NCBI GenBank assembly: GCA_900541335.1
Contig: UQJC01000008.1
Location: forward strand, 1-53,983
Origin: an uncultured Prevotella sp.
Lineage (GTDB): Bacteria; Bacteroidota; Bacteroidia; Bacteroidales; Bacteroidaceae
Reading direction: 5' to 3'
Length of the DNA: 53,983 nucleotides
The stretch's first letter is position 1. Every line of letters begins with the position of its first letter. A program made the translations under genes and the position numbers. This document shows positions 7,482-15,486 of this stretch, one piece after another. The notes beneath the pieces were generated by a model. It saw nothing but the letters and a program-made list of their open reading frames with translations, was not told where the DNA came from and did not search any database.

Positions 7482-10373
7482 TTAGAGTTTGCACAGCGCA
7501 CGATATTCACAGTATTCGCAATGTTCCTTAGGCCCTCTTTTGGGGTTGGGAGGAAATTCCGTATCAGGATTGATGAGGGTAGCTACGGTTTCTATCAAGC
7601 GTTGTTCGAACTCGTCAGCAATCTGGTGGAAGTTCGTGATCTCAATGCCATCAACCGTCGTAAAGGGAGCGAAATCACGTCTGGCCAAACTCGGAATGTA
7701 GAAGAGCATGGGTTGAACGGGAGTAAGGGTCGTTTTGGTTATCATCAGCGAATAGATGAAAATCTGCATCGGGTTTTCAGGATATTTCTTTGAACCTGTA
7801 GCGACCGAAAAGAAATCATCGAACTTGTATGATGTAGCTGACGTTTTGTCCTTTCCCGTCTTATAGTCAATGACGCGGAGAACTTGCGTTCCGTCAGGAA
7901 GAATCGCTTCGTCAAATCGGTCGATATACCCCTTGAAGGTAAAGGGAACAGTGATTTCCTGATTGCCATCGAAGAAGGGAATCGGTAAGACAACCGAATG
8001 AACCGCTTCGTTATGGATGATATGTAGTTTGTCTGCTGCCGCTGATTGGTCGGTGAGGGCTCCCGTTTCGTACTGCAAGAGTTTTTTGAGGTAATTGGTG
8101 AGTGCTTCTACCGTAATCGGGGTTTGCTGAATGTTTGAGTCAGCTTGTTGGGCACATTCCACAAAGGCTTTCTTGACGATACCTTCCAGTTTGGCTCTGC
8201 AGTTTTTATCTTCCAAATATTGCTTCAGCGTAGAGGCATTGATGAAGTTGTCTTTTGCATGCAATTCCTCCGTCAGCAGTTTGTCTGCTGCTTCGTGAAA
8301 GACTGTACCGAAGTCATTGGCATTGATAATCGGGTCTTGCGTCTGAGAGCCTTTCAAGTGCATAATGTAATGGAAGTAGAACTTTCGGGGACAAGTGAAG
8401 TACACCTTGACTGCCGAGGGCGAGAGTTGCGTGAAGAGCGGTCTTCGCTTCTTTCCTTCTACCAGCGGAACGTGGAGCGGCTTCATGTCGGGGAGGTTGG
8501 GCGGAATCGGCGTGCTCACCAGGTTCATACGCTGAATGTGGAATCGGTCAAAACCTTCTACAAGGAGTGCCTGCATGAAGCGTGACATTTCCCCCTTCTG
8601 GGTACCTTCGGTAGAATTGTTGTAGACTAATCGCACGTGTTGGGCGCGTTGAATGAGTCGGTAGAAGTAGTAAGCATAGACCGACACACGGCGGTCGGGA
8701 GTGGTCAGTCCGTGCATTTTCTTTACCAAGAAGGGGATAAACGAGGTGTCGTTTCCCTTTTGAGGAAGTACGCCTTCGTTGACCGAGAGAAGAAGCAAGT
8801 TGTCAAAGTCCAGACAGCGTGTTTCGAGTACTCCCATGATTTGCAGTCCGACTGCTGGTTCGCCGTGAAAGGGAATCGACACGTTACTCATGACCTTGCG
8901 CATCAAACGACAGAGGGTGAAGCGGGTTACGTCGAGCACACTTTCACGGGGTGTCTCTGTGTCGGTCGTTCCAGTAAGTAGTTGTTGGAAGCGTTGTGTA
9001 ATGGTATATGCCTGGTAGCAGGACTCCGTATAGAGTTGGTAGAGCAGTTCGCCTTCTGGGGTGCGTTGTTCCGTACCGTCTTCCCTTTTTACCTTATCCG
9101 TCAGGTCATCGATGTGTTTGGATTCGTTATCAATAACTTCAGTCAGTCGGTCTAAGAAGGTTTTGCAAGCACGAAGGCGTTGGGCCGGCGTATCTTGTCG
9201 GGTTTTAGTGCCTTGGGTCGCTTCTTTGCGGTCGTCTTCGCGCTCTGTTTCTTCCATCAGTTTGGAAATCGTGGCGAAGATAGGGGTATGCGTAAAGGGA
9301 AAACCCTTGGTGATGTTAGCTTCCTTGACATGGGCGGGCAATGCCTGGATGACGGGTTGGAGTAAGGCTTCGTTACAAAGTACCACAGCTGTGCGGCGTG
9401 CCTGGTCGGGACGATAGTTTTGGGGGTCGGTTAACCACGTACGGACACTTTCAGCCTGGATGGTTTCAGTAGAAGCACTGACAAACTCCATGCTGCGTTG
9501 TGCGCGGTCGGACTCAAAGTTACTGAACGAAACGTCGACCAAAGCATTGGGAAAATCGCTTAAGTTCTTTTCGAGGAAGAAGCCCGCCTTGGCTTCCTGA
9601 GTGCGGGAATCCTTATCATCCGGGTTGACATACCAGGTATCGTAATCCCAGTAGAACAAGCCCTTGCCGCTGTTGCGCAAGCGGGAGAAAACCGTATGTT
9701 CGGCGCGATCAATGGCATTGAATCCCACTACAGCGATGTGGCTGATATGTTCAGGCAAAGTGGCATGACCGTTTTGCCAGTTTTCAGCTACCTCGCGGAA
9801 GAGTTGTCCTTCGTAGGCCAGTCCTTCGGCTGCCAGTTCTTCGCGCAGACTTTGATAGAGTGGGAGCATGACCTTCCATAGCCGTTCGAAGTGACTGCGG
9901 AGGTGAGAGGTACTCGCCTTCTTGAAATCACCCGAGAAGCGTTTGAGCAGTTCCGCCTGTTCATCGTCCAGGCAGTCAAAATGTTCCAATTGTGCATAAT
10001 CCTTGACATCAGCAAAGAGTTTGGAAGCATCGGCCATTTGCTTGTCTACGTCATCAAAGTCAGCAAGCAACTGTTCCCCCCAACCATAGAAGTTGTCAAG
10101 CGTTTCCTCGCTCTTCGTTAAGCGAACATAATGCTTGTAGAGCCGACAGACTGTTTCGATCGGGTCGGCAATTTGTTTGGGACTGAAGGTTGAGAAGAAC
10201 TCTGTAATCGACATAAACTGCGGCGACCATACCGGTTGGTTCGCTATTTTAGCCAGATAGTCGTTGAAGAAGAGGCTTGCACGTTTGTTGGGAAACAAAA
10301 CGATGGTATGGCTGAGGTCGTTACCAAAACGGTGGTAAAGGTCGTTTGCAACGAGGTAGAGAAAATCTTTCAT
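7482..10373 (-). CDS. AddB-like PD-(D/E)XK nuclease, iron-sulfur type
   Basis: A 963-residue protein resembling the AddB subunit of bacterial double-strand-break resection enzymes. The N-terminal part has an inactivated helicase-like fold starting VANDLYHRFG and lacks a Walker A motif. The C-terminal nuclease domain shows GTVFHEAADKLL, GYIDRFD and LRVIDYKTGK, which supply the His, Asp and Asp-x-Lys residues. Four cysteines suited to a 4Fe-4S staple are split between CPRKFYFHY and the C-terminal CEYCEYRALC. AddB normally works with the UvrD-like helicase-nuclease AddA; no such gene is adjacent here, since the upstream gene is the SpoIID fusion. The start is the first ATG of the frame. Confidence 0.85.
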   Translation of the reverse strand: MKDFLYLVANDLYHRFGNDLSHTIVLFPNKRASLFFNDYLAKIANQPVWSPQFMSITEFFSTFSPKQIADPIETVCRLYKHYVRLTKSEETLDNFYGWGEQLLADFDDVDKQMADASKLFADVKDYAQLEHFDCLDDEQAELLKRFSGDFKKASTSHLRSHFERLWKVMLPLYQSLREELAAEGLAYEGQLFREVAENWQNGHATLPEHISHIAVVGFNAIDRAEHTVFSRLRNSGKGLFYWDYDTWYVNPDDKDSRTQEAKAGFFLEKNLSDFPNALVDVSFSNFESDRAQRSMEFVSASTETIQAESVRTWLTDPQNYRPDQARRTAVVLCNEALLQPVIQALPAHVKEANITKGFPFTHTPIFATISKLMEETEREDDRKEATQGTKTRQDTPAQRLRACKTFLDRLTEVIDNESKHIDDLTDKVKREDGTEQRTPEGELLYQLYTESCYQAYTITQRFQQLLTGTTDTETPRESVLDVTRFTLCRLMRKVMSNVSIPFHGEPAVGLQIMGVLETRCLDFDNLLLLSVNEGVLPQKGNDTSFIPFLVKKMHGLTTPDRRVSVYAYYFYRLIQRAQHVRLVYNNSTEGTQKGEMSRFMQALLVEGFDRFHIQRMNLVSTPIPPNLPDMKPLHVPLVEGKKRRPLFTQLSPSAVKVYFTCPRKFYFHYIMHLKGSQTQDPIINANDFGTVFHEAADKLLTEELHAKDNFINASTLKQYLEDKNCRAKLEGIVKKAFVECAQQADSNIQQTPITVEALTNYLKKLLQYETGALTDQSAAADKLHIIHNEAVHSVVLPIPFFDGNQEITVPFTFKGYIDRFDEAILPDGTQVLRVIDYKTGKDKTSATSYKFDDFFSVATGSKKYPENPMQIFIYSLMITKTTLTPVQPMLFYIPSLARRDFAPFTTVDGIEITNFHQIADEFEQRLIETVATLINPDTEFPPNPKRGPKEHCEYCEYRALCKL

Positions 10374-10489
10374 GGGAGATGAGAGGGGGAAGTACCTCTA
10401 CACTCTTGTGTAGGTGTTGAAATATGTCTTACATCATTCAGTCAGATTGCTTGCACATACAATCATGCAATTGGATGTATATCTATAAT

Positions 10490-10780
10490 TTTCAGCACCT
10501 ACTGATTAGGGCAGAGGTTATCATGTTACTATTTGAAGGATGGTAATCGGGAGTAGCGGGCTATGCTCCAACACGCTTATCAGCGTATGGGATATCTGAT
10601 ACTCCTAAACTCAAAATATCGATGACTCATCTTATGAGGCTGCATCGTGGGCAAACCTGGATAAGGTTTGTGATCACACGATACGAAGCGACAATAAGGT
10701 GTGTCTTCGATATTTTGAACAAGGAGCATACTGAGCGAAGCGTAGGTGTGCGGGGTTGAGCCGTCAAACGGCACCCGTCC
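10490..10780. other. Foldable intergenic element between two minus-strand genes
   Basis: This part of a 407-bp gap has no credible gene but dense nested inverted repeats. A 12-bp closing arm pair is 10611-10622 with 10707-10718. Inside it are a hairpin 10626-10630/10634-10638 and a longer arm 10644-10649/10677-10682 capped by 10652-10657/10665-10670. Together they form a three-way-junction shape of 108 nt. Neighbouring hairpins are 10573-10577/10582-10586 inside 10550-10555/10600-10605, and 10760-10764/10768-10772 just beyond the fusion gene stop. A structured RNA, a small palindromic element or a terminator region are all possible. Nothing was seen in 10374-10489. Confidence 0.5.
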
Positions 10781-13700
10781 TTACTTCTTCAGTTCCTTAA
10801 CCTTACTATGTTGGTAATAATGGCTGAGAATGTCGCGATAGCTATATCCCTTGGAAGCCATGACGGCAGCACCGATTTGGCACATACCGACTCCGTGACC
10901 CCAACCCGCACCGAGCAGGACAAAGCGACGGGGAACGTGGGTTTGTGGGTCGACCTCATGACGTTCCACGATGAAGGCGGCACTGTAAAGGTGGGTATCG
11001 GAAAGGAGACGTCGAATTTCCAATTCCTTGCCAATGACCATTTCCCGTTCTGTGCCGACTACGCGCAGTTTGATGAGTCGGCCGCTTGCCCCGCGTTCTA
11101 CGGGCTGAAGGTCGACAATGTCACCTAGCTTTTCGTTCAATCGTTTCTCAACGAGTTCGCCCAACTTCTCTTGCGTCAGTTCCACTCGCCAACGGTAATA
11201 GTCTTTGGTCTGTTGGTCGTACGTATTGAGTACTTGTGCCAGCAGATGCTCGTCGGTAGTGTGGCAGAATGAGTCGGGTGTCTGGCGAATCCAAGCTTCG
11301 GCTTCGCTTTCCTGGGTGAGGTCGGGGAGGGGAGCATTGTCAGCGGTATCGCGAACGGGTGAAAGGTAATCGTAATCAGCCTCATCCCAACATGTGCTGT
11401 ACCGTTCGGATACCCCACCGCAACACTTCGAGAAGCGGGCATCACAGAGTTTACCGTCGTACATCAACACCTCGCCGCGTGTAGCCTGCACGGCTTCACG
11501 TACAGTAGGCAATGTGGCACGCGTAATGCCTTGGTAGCGTTGGCAATGGTCGTCGGCACAAACGTCAAAGAGTTGGTGGTCCGAACGGTCGTGCCAGCGA
11601 ATCAGTTCGCCTTCGTGGCGTACAAAGCTGAAGAAGGAGGCAGGTTTGTCAGCTCCTAACCGGCGTTGCAACATCTGGCTGTACACCCAACTGCGGGATA
11701 CCACAGCATGGGTCTTGAGTAATTCAAGGGAAGAAGACGCATTCATTTCCGAAGAAATGACACTTTCGAGATAGTCCTCTACGGGCAGTTCGTTGATGAC
11801 CACGAGTTTCTCCTCGTCTACAATCAGTCGCAGACATCCGTGGAAAGTTTGCGCCTCGCGTTGTTCCCAGTGGAAGTCAATACCGATGGTTACGTCCTTG
11901 AGGGTTAACGTAGCCTGTTCGTCGGCAGGTGTGAGGAGCAGTTCACTGTAGATATTGCCGTTCCACTCTACGCCACCGTCACGATAGACCGCTGTTTGTT
12001 CACCACAAACCGTATTGCCTTTGGCACTAAAGTTGCCGTTGAGTGTAAAGTGAAGCTCCGTGGTTTGCATAATGCCTACTGCTACATCTTCACCTACGAT
12101 TTCGGCCAGTCCCGTTTCTTCTGTTGTGTGCGTTTCCGTCTTTCTGCGTCCACTGTGCAGTTTCTTCGCAATTTGGGACATTTCCCCTTCTGTCAGCGAA
12201 ACCTCACGCAGGATGTTTTGTGCTTGTCGGGGAGTGATTCGTTCGAAGTCCTCCTCACGCGGTGTGATCAGCAATCCGCCCATGTCGAGTGCCCCCGGAC
12301 TGACAATGCACTGCGACTTCCCTTCTGCAAAGTAGCAGTCGGGACGGTGCTTGCGACGAGGAAAGACCACCATAATCAGGTAATCTTCCTGAGTCGGTCC
12401 GCCTTCCTGTCGCCAAGCCAGGATATTCATGTCGGGTTCCGAACGGCGGTCGTCTGTAGGCATCACCTTGAGCAACTTTTCTAAAAGCAACGGACTGGAC
12501 TGTGAGGCAGGTCCCTGTACGACAAAAGCGGGACAAGCATAGTCCTTCAACAGGAAGATTCCCCCGTTCTTTGGGTCGTAACCCAAATCCTCCAGTTCCG
12601 CTTCTTCCTCGCGTGAAGTCGGATAGATGCGCTCCAGATGGTTTTCGTAAAGTTTCCAATCCCGTTCGATGGGTACGATGCCTCGGTGACCAGCCTGTAA
12701 GTGGGCATGATCAGGAGCAGAAGCTCCGCTACGTGCCCCGTTGTAGAATACTAGGTAATTGGGCAGTTGCCAAACCAAGCGGTCGAGGGTGTGAGTGAAG
12801 CGATGTACACTTTGCGGCACATGGCGGCGCGTCGGTAGCGTGAGGTGGTGGGGCAGGATGGGGAAGGGATTGACCAATACTTCGAGGCTGCCCATGATCG
12901 GCATTTCGCGTTGGGCTTGCGGACGGTTGTGGTCACAAAGGAAGCAAGGACGTGCCTTTACGCTCTTCTTGTCAATCTTAGCCCCCGTGCTTACTATGCG
13001 TGACGGGTTGTATTGCACACAGAGTTCACCGTATTCCAAAGGAAGTGTACGGGTTCGCACCTGTTGCTCAAGGGCTTCGAAGCGTTCCTTCGCCTCTTCC
13101 CATAGGGTAAGCTGACGATCAAAGAAGGCATTGATTTCCGTTTCATCTGCCAAGTGATTCCAACGGGCAATCATCGCTTGGCGCGTTTCGAGTTCGATGG
13201 TGCGCAGCGAGTCTTTATAGAAGTTATTGCGGTTTTGCTTGTCAATGCTGAGTGCTGCATCCGAGTTTCCCTCCCAACGGCGGCAGAGGTAAAGTTCCTC
13301 GAAGATACGTCCTAAGCGGAAGTGGCGTGAGAAAGCCAGTCCCAAGGCATAGTCTTCGCCGTAGCTGGTGTTGGGAAATCCGATTTGGCGCAGTACGTCC
13401 GTACGGAAGGCGCGTGGGGCTCCCAGTCCGTTAATGCGAAGTGCATTGTTGCGTCCGTTGTCGGGAGTCCATTCCGTGTGTGCAATGAGTCCCGGTGGTA
13501 AGGTCTCGAGTTGGAAGTTAACCATGCGGTAACTGCCTATGACCATGGCAGCACGTTGGGTGCGAAAAGCCTCCACAATGCGCGTCAGGGTGTCAGGTCC
13601 CGAATAGAGATCATCTGAGTCCAATTGTACCGCATAGCGTCCGCATCGTTCGTCGCGAATGGCTAAGTCCCAACATCCACCGATGCCCAAATCTGTGCGT

Positions 13701-14662
13701 TCTGGACGAAGGACAACTACTTCAGCACATGCCGCATAGCGGTTGAGTACTTCGGCTGTACCGTCAGTAGAATGATTGTCGACGACGATGACATTAAACG
13801 GGAAGTCGGTAACCTGACTCAAAGCACTGTCAACCGCATCACCAATGGTTCGGGCTCGGTTGCGTACGGGAATAATTACACTGGCTTCCACGGGATAGTC
13901 GTGGGTATCGGCTGGCAGGTCATCGTATTCATCGGGAGCCAACCACGCACCAATGTGCTTCAAATGTTCTGTGCAGGCACGTTCCATTTCCTGCTGCACC
14001 TCGCGGTTAGAGGGATCGACGTAGTCAAATTGCTTTTCGCCTGAAGCACGGAGGTCTGTTTCCGTTTCCTTATAGAGCGGTTCAGGCAAGTGAGCCACTT
14101 TCCCTTGGGCACTTACGAAGAGGCGTAACGCATAGAGAGCGGCAAAGCGGAAACGCGGACTGCGTTCACCGCCGAAGAAATGACGTAACGCACTGCTACG
14201 GAAGAGCAACAACGAACCAAAGTCAAAGTCATCGCGGAGGGCACCTTGCTGGTAGTCGAGGGTAGGATGGAGCCCAGTCTCGTCGTAGCGGTCGGTGTAG
14301 AGCATCAAAGACGATTCGGGTGAGGCTGAACGTAAGGTGCCGTTCGTGTTTTCAGCGACTTGCATCATCCGTTCGAGGGCACGATAACCCAGTTCCAATG
14401 TGTGCGGACTGAGGTACATCACGGTGTATTTTGCCTGTACCCTCTGCATTACTTGACGAAGAAACTTCGTTCCGCGCAGGTTGTCCGAGGTAATGACGTG
14501 CAATCGTGCATCTTGTTCCGCACGACTTTTCGCCTCCGCCTCATGCGGTCCGACTAAATAGAGACGTTCTACGCTCACACAGCGCAGGATGTCCGTGATG
14601 GTTTGTTCGATATGGGGATTTTGTGGCTCGTAAGCCAATATAAAATCAATAGAAGCTTTCAT
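10781..14662 (-). CDS. Glycosyltransferase - DUF4922 - SpoIID/LytB fusion protein
   Basis: A 1293-residue multidomain protein. Residues 1-235 look like a degenerate GT-A fold without a DxD. Residues 258-510 are a family 2 glycosyltransferase: ASVIIPVRNRARTIGDAVDS, VVDNHSTDGT and the metal-binding LDSDDLYSG (348-351). Residues 555-835 match DUF4922, a GalT/HIT-like phosphorylase fold, with RPCFLC (571-576) and the histidine triad HAHLQ (652-656). Residues 860-1293 are a SpoIID/LytB domain: LPVEDYLESVISSEM (959-973) and GWGHGVGMCQIGAA (1253-1266). SpoIID domains normally act on peptidoglycan outside the membrane, yet no signal peptide or membrane segment is visible, so the site of action is unclear. 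It is a single open frame with no frameshift. The specific function is unknown. Confidence 0.85.
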   Translation of the reverse strand: MKASIDFILAYEPQNPHIEQTITDILRCVSVERLYLVGPHEAEAKSRAEQDARLHVITSDNLRGTKFLRQVMQRVQAKYTVMYLSPHTLELGYRALERMMQVAENTNGTLRSASPESSLMLYTDRYDETGLHPTLDYQQGALRDDFDFGSLLLFRSSALRHFFGGERSPRFRFAALYALRLFVSAQGKVAHLPEPLYKETETDLRASGEKQFDYVDPSNREVQQEMERACTEHLKHIGAWLAPDEYDDLPADTHDYPVEASVIIPVRNRARTIGDAVDSALSQVTDFPFNVIVVDNHSTDGTAEVLNRYAACAEVVVLRPERTDLGIGGCWDLAIRDERCGRYAVQLDSDDLYSGPDTLTRIVEAFRTQRAAMVIGSYRMVNFQLETLPPGLIAHTEWTPDNGRNNALRINGLGAPRAFRTDVLRQIGFPNTSYGEDYALGLAFSRHFRLGRIFEELYLCRRWEGNSDAALSIDKQNRNNFYKDSLRTIELETRQAMIARWNHLADETEINAFFDRQLTLWEEAKERFEALEQQVRTRTLPLEYGELCVQYNPSRIVSTGAKIDKKSVKARPCFLCDHNRPQAQREMPIMGSLEVLVNPFPILPHHLTLPTRRHVPQSVHRFTHTLDRLVWQLPNYLVFYNGARSGASAPDHAHLQAGHRGIVPIERDWKLYENHLERIYPTSREEEAELEDLGYDPKNGGIFLLKDYACPAFVVQGPASQSSPLLLEKLLKVMPTDDRRSEPDMNILAWRQEGGPTQEDYLIMVVFPRRKHRPDCYFAEGKSQCIVSPGALDMGGLLITPREEDFERITPRQAQNILREVSLTEGEMSQIAKKLHSGRRKTETHTTEETGLAEIVGEDVAVGIMQTTELHFTLNGNFSAKGNTVCGEQTAVYRDGGVEWNGNIYSELLLTPADEQATLTLKDVTIGIDFHWEQREAQTFHGCLRLIVDEEKLVVINELPVEDYLESVISSEMNASSSLELLKTHAVVSRSWVYSQMLQRRLGADKPASFFSFVRHEGELIRWHDRSDHQLFDVCADDHCQRYQGITRATLPTVREAVQATRGEVLMYDGKLCDARFSKCCGGVSERYSTCWDEADYDYLSPVRDTADNAPLPDLTQESEAEAWIRQTPDSFCHTTDEHLLAQVLNTYDQQTKDYYRWRVELTQEKLGELVEKRLNEKLGDIVDLQPVERGASGRLIKLRVVGTEREMVIGKELEIRRLLSDTHLYSAAFIVERHEVDPQTHVPRRFVLLGAGWGHGVGMCQIGAAVMASKGYSYRDILSHYYQHSKVKELKK

Positions 14663-14694
14663 TGTGATAGAAATGGCGTCAATGAGAGATAAAA

Positions 14695-14738
14695 CACGTG
14701 TTTCGTTTGGCTGTGCAGACGAAACACGTGCAAAGTTA
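14695..14738 (-). promoter_or_regulatory. -7 element and overlapping dyad upstream of the fusion gene
   Basis: On the minus strand TAACTTTG (14731-14738) matches TAnnTTTG. Immediately downstream is a perfect 12-bp inverted repeat, 14719-14730 with 14695-14706, centred on CACGTGTTTCGT. The expected transcription start falls within the first arm, so the dyad is either an operator at +1 or a stem at the mRNA 5' end. No -33 box is evident. Confidence 0.5.
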
Positions 14739-15002
14739 ATTTCTATTTCGACTCAAGTTGCCGAAATAGGGGAAGGATTTCTCTTGTTGTGTGGTGTTTC
14801 TGTACTAGCTTCCCTGCTTTTCCGTGTTTCCTTTTCCTTTCCGTTTCCTTTCGCCGACCGTACGAATAAATTCCTCCGTCCTGCCAGACACCTTGAAATA
14901 GCTTTCGGTACAAGGTTGGTCGAATCTTGCGAACGGGGATGCGCTCCTTGTTCGGATGAGTTATGAACACCCAGCCTGCATTGTTCGTTTGAGAACATCA
15001 TA

Positions 15003-15158
15003 ATTGTCCGATGGTGGGTAGAATGACAAAAAAATAGCTACGGAATTGTCATTCTACCCGAAGAAGGACAAATTGCAAAGCAAAAAAATGTCTGATGGCA
15101 GATAGAATGACAAATATTCAGTCGCAAAATTGTCCTTCTTCGGATAGAATGACAATTT
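15003..15158. repeat. Array of four alternating palindromic units, locus A
   Basis: Four units begin at 15003, 15045, 15087 and 15129, a 42-bp period, separated by about 12 bp of variable sequence. Two unit types alternate. Type B (first and third) has the pattern ATTGTCCGATGG...GAATGACAAA. Type A (second and fourth) is more palindromic, for example TTGTCCTTCT facing AGAATGACAA. The same array in opposite phase lies at 28952-29107 and is also 156 bp long. Here it sits in the divergent gap between the fusion gene and feoAB. The rest of that gap upstream (14739-15002) shows no gene. Confidence 0.75.
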
Positions 15159-15248
15159 CCAACATACATCCATGTCCTTGAAGCCTGTCGACGAGCCTGT
15201 GAGCAACCTATGAAATCGATGTTTTTGAGCAGATACCCTCATGTAGGT

Positions 15249-15280
15249 ATTGCCTAAGAGAGGCGAAGGCAGTAATTTTG
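15249..15280 (+). promoter_or_regulatory. Promoter of feoAB
   Basis: ATTG at 15249-15252 (three of four matches to TTTG), 20 bp, then TAATTTTG at 15273-15280, an exact TAnnTTTG. The predicted start near 15287 leaves a leader of about 200 nt. Confidence 0.65.
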
Positions 15281-15287
15281 CGGACTT

Positions 15288-15450
15288 TTGGTAAGAAGCT
15301 CCTTTCGTCTTCGTTTGATCTTACCAACGACGGATACGCAAGACTCCCACTAACTTACCGAATAGCAAGTGGGCTTTAAGAGGAAGCCTGTTTTTCAGGT
15401 CAGGGAACTTAAGAGCATCGTACAAAGCGACTTTTCAAATCCTACATTCC
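15288..15450 (+). promoter_or_regulatory. Structured feoAB leader
   Basis: The leader opens with TTGGTAAGA (15288-15296), which pairs perfectly with TCTTACCAA (15319-15327). A second CTTACC at 15354-15359 could compete for the same GGTAAG. A CCCACT/AGTGGG pairing spans the second copy. The competing arms suggest a possible regulatory switch for iron uptake, but no known riboswitch or Fur-type box was recognised. Confidence 0.35.
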
Positions 15451-15486
15451 CAGACCTTCTATCTCTTAACTATACTTATTTGTACA

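Noticed and set aside
10580..10774. 64-codon minus-strand frame
   Set aside because: It covers the nested inverted repeats and looks like a by-product of them.
14664..15001. Several open frames of 75-100 codons in the gap upstream of the fusion gene
   Set aside because: They overlap one another on both strands, contain low-complexity Phe/Ser or Arg/Lys runs and match no family.
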